The translations under genes were made by a program, and so were the position numbers. From positions 1 to 15,236 of the forward strand of contig DEWO01000090.1 of assembly GCA_002363695.1 (NCBI GenBank): a stretch of DNA of 15,236 nucleotides, written 5' to 3'. The DNA is from Prevotella sp. UBA3208. Its GTDB lineage: Bacteria > Bacteroidota > Bacteroidia > Bacteroidales > Bacteroidaceae. Under the pieces are notes generated by a model that searched no databases, was not told the origin of the DNA, and saw only the letters and a program-made list of their open reading frames with translations. Shown one piece after another: positions 7,096-14,057 of the stretch (its first letter is position 1; each line of letters starts with the position of its first letter).

Positions 7096-7539
7096 TTAAG
7101 TTGTTAATAATTTCTTTCTAAGGGTCAATACGTTGAATCCGTCGGTGCGTTCGTAACTGATGGTGTCCATAATCTGACGGACCAAATGGATGCCCAGTCC
7201 ACCTATGGAGCGCTCTTCGACAGACAACGTAGTGTCAGCTTCGGCCTGTTGGGTGGGGTCGAAGGGAACGCCATGGTCGCTGATGACGAACGTGAGTTGC
7301 TCACCGTCGCAGCCCATCTCAATTTGTAGGGTCTCTTGACTGCCGGGAGGGTAGGCGTACTCCATGACGTTGACCACGGCTTCCTCAAGGGCCAGGTTGA
7401 GACTCATAGTCAGTGACATGTCGAGCCCTATTTCCTCGGCCACGGTATCGATGAACTCGTTCAGCTGTGGAATGGTCTCGATGTCATTGGGCAGGGAAAT
7501 CTGACGTTTCACCTTCGGATATGTCTGTGTGTCAGCCAT
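7096..7539 (-). CDS. RsbW/SpoIIAB-like serine kinase (anti-sigma factor type, GHKL ATPase)
   Basis: The 147-residue protein is a lone HATPase_c domain of the RsbW class, which phosphorylates a STAS antagonist and sequesters a target protein, classically a sigma factor. The ATP-binding boxes are complete: N box LNLALEEAVVNVMEYAYP (47-64, with Glu53 and Asn57), G1 box ISDHGVPFDP (86-95) and G2 box GGLGIHLV (113-120). It is first in a five-gene operon with a strong Bacteroidetes promoter 31 bases upstream of the ATG. It is about 64% identical over some 133 residues (hand count) to the C-terminal domain of the SpoIIE-type phosphatase encoded at 11532-13940, so one is a copy of the other. The target it would hold is not evident: no sigma factor gene is in the window. 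Confidence 0.92.
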   Translation of the reverse strand: MADTQTYPKVKRQISLPNDIETIPQLNEFIDTVAEEIGLDMSLTMSLNLALEEAVVNVMEYAYPPGSQETLQIEMGCDGEQLTFVISDHGVPFDPTQQAEADTTLSVEERSIGGLGIHLVRQIMDTISYERTDGFNVLTLRKKLLTT

Positions 7540-7569
7540 CTATAATAGATTTGATGTTCCTTTGATGTG

Positions 7570-7601
7570 CAAAGGTAAGAAAAATAATTATTATGTACAA
7601 G
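7570..7601 (-). promoter_or_regulatory. Promoter of the kinase-STAS-alarmone-LuxR-greA operon
   Basis: On the - strand, TACCTTTG (7570-7577) fits the Bacteroidetes -7 consensus TAnnTTTG exactly. CTTG (7598-7601) fits three of four bases of the -33 TTTG with a 20-base spacer, which is the expected distance. Transcription would begin near 7563, about 24 bases before the start codon. It lies just beyond a terminator, so this operon is transcribed apart from the lipoprotein gene. Confidence 0.75.
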
Positions 7602-7632
7602 GAAAATAGTCTTATTTTGTGTTAATAACGCG

Positions 7633-7669
7633 AAAAAGCGTATCCTCCGGATGTGGGGGAATACGCTTT
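7633..7669 (-). terminator. Intrinsic terminator of the lipoprotein gene
   Basis: On the - strand, aaagcgtat (7661-7669) pairs perfectly with atacgcttt (7635-7643). Additional imperfect C/G pairing continues towards the loop, and the T-run continues to 7633. It follows the lipoprotein stop by about 25 bases and separates that transcript from the downstream operon. Confidence 0.75.
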
Positions 7670-7694
7670 AATAATAATGTAAAGGGTTTGCTGC

Positions 7695-8495
7695 TTACTT
7701 GATCAGAGCCTTACGGGCTGCAGCAATCTTGTCTGTAGCGCTGGCCAGCTGGTCCTTCAGCTCAGCAACGGTAGTGGCATTGAGCACGTCCAGAGGTGCA
7801 ATAGCCTCGACGATGGGCTTGATTTCGGGGTCGTACTGTGCCAGACGGTCTACAGCATCAAGGATGAGCACGATACGGAACGATACGTTGGCTGCTGCAT
7901 CGTCGTCAAAGACGCTGAGGAACTTGTCGGCGTTCTGGTTGGCGACATAGAGCTCCTCGACGAGGGCTGCAGAGGCGAGCTGCCAGAAGTAGTTGATGCG
8001 GCCGTTCTCGTTCATGGCGTCATACAGGGTTGTTGAGGTCTCGTAGATGCCGTTGGTGTTCTCGACAGACTTGAAAGAAGGATCGTTGATGTCGGCAGCG
8101 AGCTTGGCAATGGCCTTGTCGTAGTCCTCGATAGGCATTTCGTAGAGCTTGGCAATGTTCTTGTCAACGGTCAGGGCACTCAGCATACGGTATTTCTCAG
8201 CCAGAGTGGTAGCCTCGTCAGCGGTATTAGGAGCCAGCAGGTATTCAGGCTTTACCTGCTTCTCTTCCTTGGTGAGGGTCAGACCGCTGTTGTCTTCCTG
8301 TACAAAGGGCAACTGGGGCAGCTTACCAATCTCAGAAGCGATGCTGTCAAAGTGCATCTTGATGCTTGCCTCAATCTGTTGCTGTTCAAAACTCTTGAGT
8401 GTGTCAGCCTCTTCTGAAGCTTGTGTCTTCTTTCCTCCGCATGCTGCAAAGGCGATAGCTACAAATGCAATAGCTAAAACTGATAATTTCTTCAT
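7695..8495 (-). CDS. Predicted lipoprotein of unknown function
   Basis: The 266-residue protein begins with a signal sequence and lipobox (MKKLSVLAIAFVAIAFAAC, Cys19), followed by GGKK. It is thus likely exported and anchored by a lipid, either at the inner membrane or moved to the outer membrane. The mature part is mostly helical, acidic and rich in Ala, Asp, Glu and Lys, with no cysteine-rich, enzymatic or repeat motif that I recognise. The C-terminus (about 225-266) is an amphipathic Ala-rich helix. It lies 55 bases after the ABC transporter gene and may be cotranscribed with it. No convincing separate promoter was seen. A role as a periplasmic partner of that transporter is possible, from position only. 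Confidence 0.85.
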   Translation of the reverse strand: MKKLSVLAIAFVAIAFAACGGKKTQASEEADTLKSFEQQQIEASIKMHFDSIASEIGKLPQLPFVQEDNSGLTLTKEEKQVKPEYLLAPNTADEATTLAEKYRMLSALTVDKNIAKLYEMPIEDYDKAIAKLAADINDPSFKSVENTNGIYETSTTLYDAMNENGRINYFWQLASAALVEELYVANQNADKFLSVFDDDAAANVSFRIVLILDAVDRLAQYDPEIKPIVEAIAPLDVLNATTVAELKDQLASATDKIAAARKALIK

Positions 8496-8550
8496 TTTTG
8501 TTTTTGAAATTTAAGTTATTAATAATGTGAATTGTGTATTATTCTTTGTT

Positions 8551-11448
8551 TTACTGTTTCTCTTTCCTTATGTAGCGTCCTGGACAGTCCGTCAGAAGCA
8601 TGATGGTGACGATGACTCCCATGATGAACATGGCAAACAGATTGAACCACAGGGTCTTGATGTGCCAGTCGCCAACCACTTTCTCGCTGCTGTAGAAAGG
8701 CGCACGGCCCGTACGGCTGAGGGGGGTCAGGAAGATGACTCCCTTGCGCGGTACGATGTATTTGTCTACGACTTCCACCATCATCGGCTGGTCAAGTCCG
8801 GTAACGCAGTCTTCGAGCTTGGTGTTGAAGTTGTCACGCTTGAGTTGCAACAGCGCATCCTTGCCGTTCTGCCTAATGAAACTGGCTATCTTGGCATCTT
8901 GTTTCAAGGTGATTTGGTTGCTGCGTTTCTGGAGAATGTCTTCAGCCTGCTGCATATACTTGCGGAGCGACTCGTAGGAGTCATCACCCTGATAGGGTTG
9001 CATGTTGCAGTAGGCCGTAATGACTGGCAGGTTGGTATGGATGACGTCCAGATACTTGTTGCCCGCATTCGCCTGAAGGCTGTCCTTGCTCTTCATGGTC
9101 TCCAGCTGTGACTGGAGCTCGTAGAGGAACGCCATGTTGTAGAATTGGGTTTCGTACTTTTCCTTGTCGTCCTCGAAGAAATTCTTCTCGTAGGGGTTGT
9201 CGGTGAACGACGTAACGGCAAGTGCCTCGTAAGCCCATCGGGAAGGAATGATGTCACCCAGTACGGGCACGTTGCCCGTAGTGCTCTTGGGACTGAGGTC
9301 TGTAAAGCTGACGACCAGTCCGCAAAGCAGTATCTGGGGAATCAGCAAAATGGGTATGCTGATATAGATGGCCACTACGGAGTTCAGGCACTGGGAGAGC
9401 AAGAGACCTGTAAGACTTGCTACAAGGGCCGTGATGAAAAGGATAATCCACCAGGTGGTAAACAGTCCGTGGAGCCCCATGATGGTGTTGCCGATAAGGA
9501 TGAACAGGAGTGTCTGGATGAGAGAGACTCCGGCCATATACACAATCTTTGACCAAATGTAGCTTGCGTACGAAAGGTTCAGGAATCGTTCGCGCTTCAG
9601 CAGTGTGCGGTCGCGGATAATCTCCTCTGCACTGCCGCTCATGCCGGTAAACGTAGCAACGATGACTGCCATAAAGAAGTAGCTGACCAGGTTCTTGTTG
9701 GTCATGACGGTATAGCCCTCGGGTGGGGCAAAGCGTGTCAGCAGGGCGCAGATGACAGCCAGCAAGGGGGCTACCAGCAGGGTAATGCACAGATACTGGA
9801 CGTTCGTGATTTTGGTCTTGATGTTGCGATGCAGGAAAATCGCGAACTGTTTGAGGGCACTGGGCTTCTTCTGGTCGGAGGCGGGAATGTTGGTGACGGC
9901 AGGAGCCTCCATTTGAGGCCGGTTTTTGAGATATAGCTCGTGCCAGTCCTGAGGATTCATTTTCCGTTCGTCAGAAGGCTCTCCCGTGTTGCTGAGTGCT
10001 TTCTCGTCAATGATGTTGAGCACGATTTCCGGATTGACATTGCCGCAAGTGGGGCAGGCACTGGTTTCAGCGTCGGCGTAATTGGCGGCTTCTTTAAAGT
10101 AGGTAATGGCATCAATGGGATTGCCGTCGAACACGGGATATCCACCACGGTCGAGCAGCCACAGGCGGTCAAACAACTTGTAGACGTCGCTGGAGGGTTG
10201 GTGAATGTTGACGATGATGAGCTTGCCCTTGAATGTCTGCTCTTTCAGCAGGTTGATGACCTTCTCTGTATCTGCAGACGAGAGTCCCGATGTGGGCTCG
10301 TCCAAGAACAGTACCGACGGCTCACGGATGAGCTCAAGGGCGATATTCAGACGTTTGCGCTGTCCACCGGAGATGTATTTGTTGATGGCAGAGCCTACTT
10401 TCAAATGCTTGATGGCATCGAGTCCCAAGTCCTTGAGGGTTTTCATGACGCGACGGTCCAAGTCTTCCTTAGCCATGCCCTCAAAGCACAGCCTGGCCGT
10501 GAACCACAAGTTCTGGTAGACGGTAAGTTCCTCTATCAGCAGGTCGTCCTGAGGCACGAAGCCAATCAGGTCTTTGGCTGCAGGCTCGGAAATGTCGTGT
10601 CCGTTGATGGTAATGCTGCCCTCCTGAGGCTTGATGCTGCCGTTCAATAGTGACAACAGGGTGGTCTTACCTGTACCAGAGCCGCCCATGATGGCCAGCA
10701 GTTCACCGTTCCTCAAGGTGAAACTCAGGTCGTGCATACCGTTGTCGCTGTTGGGGAACCGGAAATTGATGTCTCGTCCGCAGAACTCAACACTCTCGAA
10801 TTTGTGGGCTCCTGTTTCAAGCGTATACGTGTCAATGATGCTGGAGTAGTAGACTGGCTTGCCTGTAGAGTTTTTGAGCACGCTGCTTTGAATCCATACT
10901 TGATAGGCTCCAGTCAGCACGGGAACGTCGTTGAGCAAAACGGTGTCTTTGCCGAGATAAGTGAAGATGAGCAGTCCGGTAGTGCTGTCAAGCAATGTCT
11001 TCAGCGTGCCGTCAAAGCCTTCTATGTGGTGTAGTTTGACGCGTTCTGTCGGCTTGTTATTGACAAAGTCGAGGAAGTCGTTATATTGCTCCTGAGGAAT
11101 GTGGAATTTCTCCGCCATTGTCTGGAACATACCGAAATCCTTTAGTGCGTCAGAGGCACAGAATTCCAGAAGACGCAGCAACAAGAGGGCTTCCTCTGTA
11201 GGGCGAATCTTGCCATGCAGTGTGGAGCAGATGGAGGTTACTGTTTCCTGACTATTCAGATTGTCCGTCATTTCATAGGCCATACGCATATCGCTATACA
11301 AATCGAGGTACTGGTCAATATTACGGATGCCGAAATGATGGCGTAAATAACTTACGAGCATTCCTTTTGCCCGTATCTCGTCTACTTGCTCTTCTTTACC
11401 GAAAAGGGCGAATAGACTGATGAAACTTGATAAGATGACGTCTGTCAT
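8551..11448 (-). CDS. ABCG-type ABC transporter (ATPase fused to permease) with N-terminal extension
   Basis: The 965-residue protein fuses an ATPase to an ABC-2-type permease in the order of eukaryotic ABCG half transporters. Residues 1-130 or so form an all-helical domain that resembles TerB-like domains (inference), and about 135-220 is a second unknown segment. The ATPase has Walker A GGSGTGKT (255-262), Q-loop Gln300, signature SGGQRKR (360-366), Walker B VLFLDEPT (379-386) and H-loop His416. A CPTC pair (465-468) follows it. The permease has about six membrane spans (near 553-571, 586-603, 637-655, 663-685, 693-715 and 932-953), with a roughly 190-residue outside loop between the last two. 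It is probably a homodimer in the inner membrane. Substrate unknown. It has its own -7 box and a lipoprotein gene behind it. Confidence 0.93.
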   Translation of the reverse strand: MTDVILSSFISLFALFGKEEQVDEIRAKGMLVSYLRHHFGIRNIDQYLDLYSDMRMAYEMTDNLNSQETVTSICSTLHGKIRPTEEALLLLRLLEFCASDALKDFGMFQTMAEKFHIPQEQYNDFLDFVNNKPTERVKLHHIEGFDGTLKTLLDSTTGLLIFTYLGKDTVLLNDVPVLTGAYQVWIQSSVLKNSTGKPVYYSSIIDTYTLETGAHKFESVEFCGRDINFRFPNSDNGMHDLSFTLRNGELLAIMGGSGTGKTTLLSLLNGSIKPQEGSITINGHDISEPAAKDLIGFVPQDDLLIEELTVYQNLWFTARLCFEGMAKEDLDRRVMKTLKDLGLDAIKHLKVGSAINKYISGGQRKRLNIALELIREPSVLFLDEPTSGLSSADTEKVINLLKEQTFKGKLIIVNIHQPSSDVYKLFDRLWLLDRGGYPVFDGNPIDAITYFKEAANYADAETSACPTCGNVNPEIVLNIIDEKALSNTGEPSDERKMNPQDWHELYLKNRPQMEAPAVTNIPASDQKKPSALKQFAIFLHRNIKTKITNVQYLCITLLVAPLLAVICALLTRFAPPEGYTVMTNKNLVSYFFMAVIVATFTGMSGSAEEIIRDRTLLKRERFLNLSYASYIWSKIVYMAGVSLIQTLLFILIGNTIMGLHGLFTTWWIILFITALVASLTGLLLSQCLNSVVAIYISIPILLIPQILLCGLVVSFTDLSPKSTTGNVPVLGDIIPSRWAYEALAVTSFTDNPYEKNFFEDDKEKYETQFYNMAFLYELQSQLETMKSKDSLQANAGNKYLDVIHTNLPVITAYCNMQPYQGDDSYESLRKYMQQAEDILQKRSNQITLKQDAKIASFIRQNGKDALLQLKRDNFNTKLEDCVTGLDQPMMVEVVDKYIVPRKGVIFLTPLSRTGRAPFYSSEKVVGDWHIKTLWFNLFAMFIMGVIVTIMLLTDCPGRYIRKEKQ

Positions 11449-11467
11449 TATAAATGTTTTAGGTCTG

Positions 11468-11475
11468 CAAATTTA
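11468..11475 (-). promoter_or_regulatory. Bacteroidetes-type -7 box (TAAATTTG) for the ABC transporter gene
   Basis: TAAATTTG on the - strand matches TAnnTTTG exactly, 19 bases upstream of the ATG. No good -33 TTTG is found at the expected spacing. Transcription would start within about 15 bases of the ATG, so the leader would be short. Confidence 0.5.
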
Positions 11476-11510
11476 TTAAAAATCTTAGACTACCGTCTCC
11501 GAAAGGCTGT

Positions 11511-11535
11511 TAAAAAAATATAAATGGCCATTTAT
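11511..11535 (-). terminator. Possible weak terminator: 16-bp palindrome over the phosphatase stop codon, then T-run
   Basis: ataaatggccatttat (11520-11535) is a perfect palindrome that includes the stop codon. On the - strand it is followed by a run of seven T (11512-11518). The stem would be six A/T pairs with a GGCC loop, so it is weak. It could end phosphatase transcripts or only reduce read-through into the transporter gene. Confidence 0.35.
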
Positions 11536-13940
11536 GGTAGCTTTTTGATGAGTGTGAGTACGTTCTTACCGTCAATTCGCTCGTAATTGATGGAGTCCAT
11601 CAACTGGCGTAAGAGGAAAATTCCCAGACCGCCAATGGGGCGTTCCTCGGTTGACAGGGAGGTGTCAGCTTCGGGTTGGCTGGTGGGGTCAAAAGGCTTT
11701 CCCTGATCAATAATGGCGATAATCAGCTGCTGGTCAGTTACAGACAGGTCGATATTGACATCACCATGTGTGCCACGTGGGTAGGCATAGTACATGACGT
11801 TGACTACGGCTTCCTCGACAGCAAGATTAAGACTCATGGTAAAGTCTGGGGGAAGTTGGGCTTCCTCAGCTGCTTGGTCAATGAAGGCATTGAGTTCAGG
11901 GATTGTTTCAATATCGTTGGGCAGCATTAGGCTACGCTCTAACTTGATGGCACGTTGCTGGTGAAGGTATTGAATACCTAGCATCGTCAAGTCGTCACTA
12001 GGCTCTGCGTCGCCGACAAATTCCTTGACAGATTTCTCCATCTCGTAGAGAATCTCCTTGGGTGTTATGGTATGTTGGTTGCATAACTGATCGGCTATCT
12101 GAAGCATACGCTCCTCGCCGAATAGCGCCGGGGTGCAGTCTGTGGCTTCTGTCAGTCCGTCGGTGTAGGCAAAGATGACTGTATTCGCATTGATTTTTGC
12201 TTCCTGGTTTTGGAATTTGTATTTGGAGATGACACCCAAAGGAACATTGGGGATGATGGGCAGTAGTTCCATGCCCGTGCCTAACAGGATAGGGGAGCAG
12301 TGGGCAGCATTGCAGTAGTGTAAGCGTCCGGACGGAAGATCCAAAACGCCAAGAAAAAATGTAACAAACATCTCGGTGTCGTTGCGCTGGGTGATGGCGT
12401 CGTTGATGCTGGCGACAATTTTGGCGGGATTACTCTCGCGGGCAGAAAAAGAACGGAAAAGCCCTCGCGTGACGGCCATGACAAGTGCTGCTGGCACACC
12501 CTTGCCCGAAACGTCGCCGATGCAGAAGAAGAGTTTCTCGTCACGGATGTAGAAGTCGTAGAGGTCGCCTCCCACTTCTTTTGCTGGTGTCAGCTTGGCA
12601 AAGACATCCAGGTCATCGCGATCAGGGAATGGGGGGAATTCCTTGGGAAGCATGGACATCTGGATAGCTCGTGCCGTCTGTAGTTCACCTTCCATGCGAC
12701 CTTTCTCTTCGTTGACGGCCTTGGTTTCCTCAATCTGCTTGATGAGAGATTGCTTCATCAGTTCGAACGAGTTGCGGAGACGGAACATCTCGTCCTTGTT
12801 CTTGATTTTAGGCAGCTCCGTCTGGAAGTTGCCTTTGGCAATCTCGTCTGCAGAATTGGCAAACATCCTGATTGGTTTTGTCACATTCCTGACAGTAAAG
12901 TAGCATACCATGGCAATGATGGCCAGACCGATGATGATGATGATGCCAAAGAATGTAAAAACCGTGTTAAGGGGGGCTACGAGGTCGCTGAAGGGCAGCA
13001 CGACAGCCATAATCCAATCGGTACGTTCAAGTGGAGTATAGTAGACAATATAGATTCTGCCGTTGGTGTCCTTGAAAAAGGTAAATTCTCCGTCTGTGTT
13101 GTCAATGGTGAGGATGTCTTCGGCAAGATCTCGCTTGGCGTGAGGGGCGATGGTTTTGATATAGTCCTTTAACGAGGACCGAAAAGCGATGTCTTTGTCC
13201 GGATGGGCAACGAAGGAACCCTGCCGCGTGACAATAAAGCTATAGGCATGACCCTTGGAGTCATCTTCCAATGTCAGGTAGTAGTCCGTGTTGAAAATGC
13301 TATCAGTTTTTTCCCTTACTTCCTCAATCCAGTCTAATGATATGTCGGCTGTATAGATGGCAAGGACTTCACCTTCGTTATTGAGAAGCGGCAAAGAATA
13401 GGTAATCATCGGAATATCACCGCCACCCGCGTCGATATAGGGTTCTGACCAGAAGTCTTTCTTGAGTTCAACAGGTTTCTTGTACCATGCTTTCTCGGGA
13501 TAGTTGTAATTGCTTAAATCCAGTTGCTTAAAATGGATGCCAGTGCTGTTGCGATAGGCATAGGGAGCATAGAGTTCACCCTTTTTGGGTTCATAAACCG
13601 GGTTGTAGGCTATAGCGGCTCCAATGATGTCGTCATTAAGTTTTAGCAGGCTTTCTATGGAATGAAAATGCAGGGAACTGTCATTAATGTTCTGTTTGGC
13701 CTCTGGAACATGGTTCTTGACAGCTATCTCTACGTTGCAGAAGATATTGTTGATTTTCTCGTTCGTCACACTAATGGACGTGTCGTACAAACTGCTAAAA
13801 ACAAATGCTCCGACGAGATATACTATACTCAGAATGACTCCTAATATGAGGATAAGGCTCATAATGGTAGCCAGTAGAATTCGCCACGTCAGGTGTGAGA
13901 CAATGGAATGCGATGGTCTGAATATGTTGACTATGCTCAT
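11532..13940 (-). CDS. Membrane SpoIIE/RsbU-type protein phosphatase with Cache, HAMP and fused RsbW-like kinase domain
   Basis: The 802-residue protein should sense a signal outside the cell and dephosphorylate a STAS protein. In order it has a membrane span (about 21-46), a periplasmic Cache-like region (about 60-320, with PMITYSLPLLNNEGEVLAIYTADIS), a second span (about 328-349), HAMP (about 350-405) and a short coiled coil. A PP2C/SpoIIE domain (about 420-660) follows, then an HATPase domain (about 668-802). Phosphatase metal ligands are seen in GGDLYDF (Asp459), GDVSGKG (Asp476), YTDGLTEA (Asp594) and SDDLTM. The HATPase has N, G1 and G2 boxes. I chose ATG at 13940. The longer frame starts at TTG 13967, but that codon lies inside the -7 box and so would not be transcribed. 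Having kinase and phosphatase in one chain is notable. Confidence 0.93.
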   Translation of the reverse strand: MSIVNIFRPSHSIVSHLTWRILLATIMSLILILGVILSIVYLVGAFVFSSLYDTSISVTNEKINNIFCNVEIAVKNHVPEAKQNINDSSLHFHSIESLLKLNDDIIGAAIAYNPVYEPKKGELYAPYAYRNSTGIHFKQLDLSNYNYPEKAWYKKPVELKKDFWSEPYIDAGGGDIPMITYSLPLLNNEGEVLAIYTADISLDWIEEVREKTDSIFNTDYYLTLEDDSKGHAYSFIVTRQGSFVAHPDKDIAFRSSLKDYIKTIAPHAKRDLAEDILTIDNTDGEFTFFKDTNGRIYIVYYTPLERTDWIMAVVLPFSDLVAPLNTVFTFFGIIIIIGLAIIAMVCYFTVRNVTKPIRMFANSADEIAKGNFQTELPKIKNKDEMFRLRNSFELMKQSLIKQIEETKAVNEEKGRMEGELQTARAIQMSMLPKEFPPFPDRDDLDVFAKLTPAKEVGGDLYDFYIRDEKLFFCIGDVSGKGVPAALVMAVTRGLFRSFSARESNPAKIVASINDAITQRNDTEMFVTFFLGVLDLPSGRLHYCNAAHCSPILLGTGMELLPIIPNVPLGVISKYKFQNQEAKINANTVIFAYTDGLTEATDCTPALFGEERMLQIADQLCNQHTITPKEILYEMEKSVKEFVGDAEPSDDLTMLGIQYLHQQRAIKLERSLMLPNDIETIPELNAFIDQAAEEAQLPPDFTMSLNLAVEEAVVNVMYYAYPRGTHGDVNIDLSVTDQQLIIAIIDQGKPFDPTSQPEADTSLSTEERPIGGLGIFLLRQLMDSINYERIDGKNVLTLIKKLP

Positions 13941-13964
13941 AATGCCTTTGTTTGATAATCTCGG

Positions 13965-13972
13965 CAAAGTTA
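13965..13972 (-). promoter_or_regulatory. Bacteroidetes-type -7 box (TAACTTTG) for the SpoIIE-type phosphatase gene
   Basis: TAACTTTG on the - strand is an exact match to TAnnTTTG, 24 bases upstream of the ATG at 13940. The -33 region is A-rich without a clear TTTG. This box decides the start codon choice, because the upstream TTG overlaps it. It faces away from the promoter of the gene at 14058. Confidence 0.65.
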
Positions 13973-14016
13973 CGATTTTTTTTTGTTTTTCCGTCTTCTT
14001 TCTGCTTTTTTATTTG

Positions 14017-14024
14017 TATCTTTG
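14017..14024 (+). promoter_or_regulatory. Bacteroidetes-type -7 box (TATCTTTG) for the basic-tail exported protein
   Basis: TATCTTTG fits TAnnTTTG exactly, 33 bases before the ATG at 14058. No TTTG sits at the normal -33 distance; the region is pyrimidine-rich. The two divergent -7 boxes are 44 bases apart, so the shared T-rich stretch may serve both genes. Confidence 0.62.
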
Positions 14025-14057
14025 CAACTTTAAAATTACAAAGAGCGTTTTTTCAAC

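Noticed and set aside
7635..7669. The hairpin at the lipoprotein end as an attenuator for the kinase operon
   Set aside because: The -7/-33 promoter of that operon lies downstream of the hairpin, so transcripts from it do not include the hairpin.
8496..8550. Separate promoter for the lipoprotein gene (TAAATTTC at 8506-8513, - strand)
   Set aside because: Seven of eight consensus bases match, but it is so close to the ATG that the transcript would have a leader of only a few bases. The stretch is very A/T-rich, so a chance match is likely.
9940..10650. 236-codon + strand frame inside the ABC transporter gene
   Set aside because: It lies opposite the ATPase domain with intact Walker motifs and has no motif or promoter of its own.
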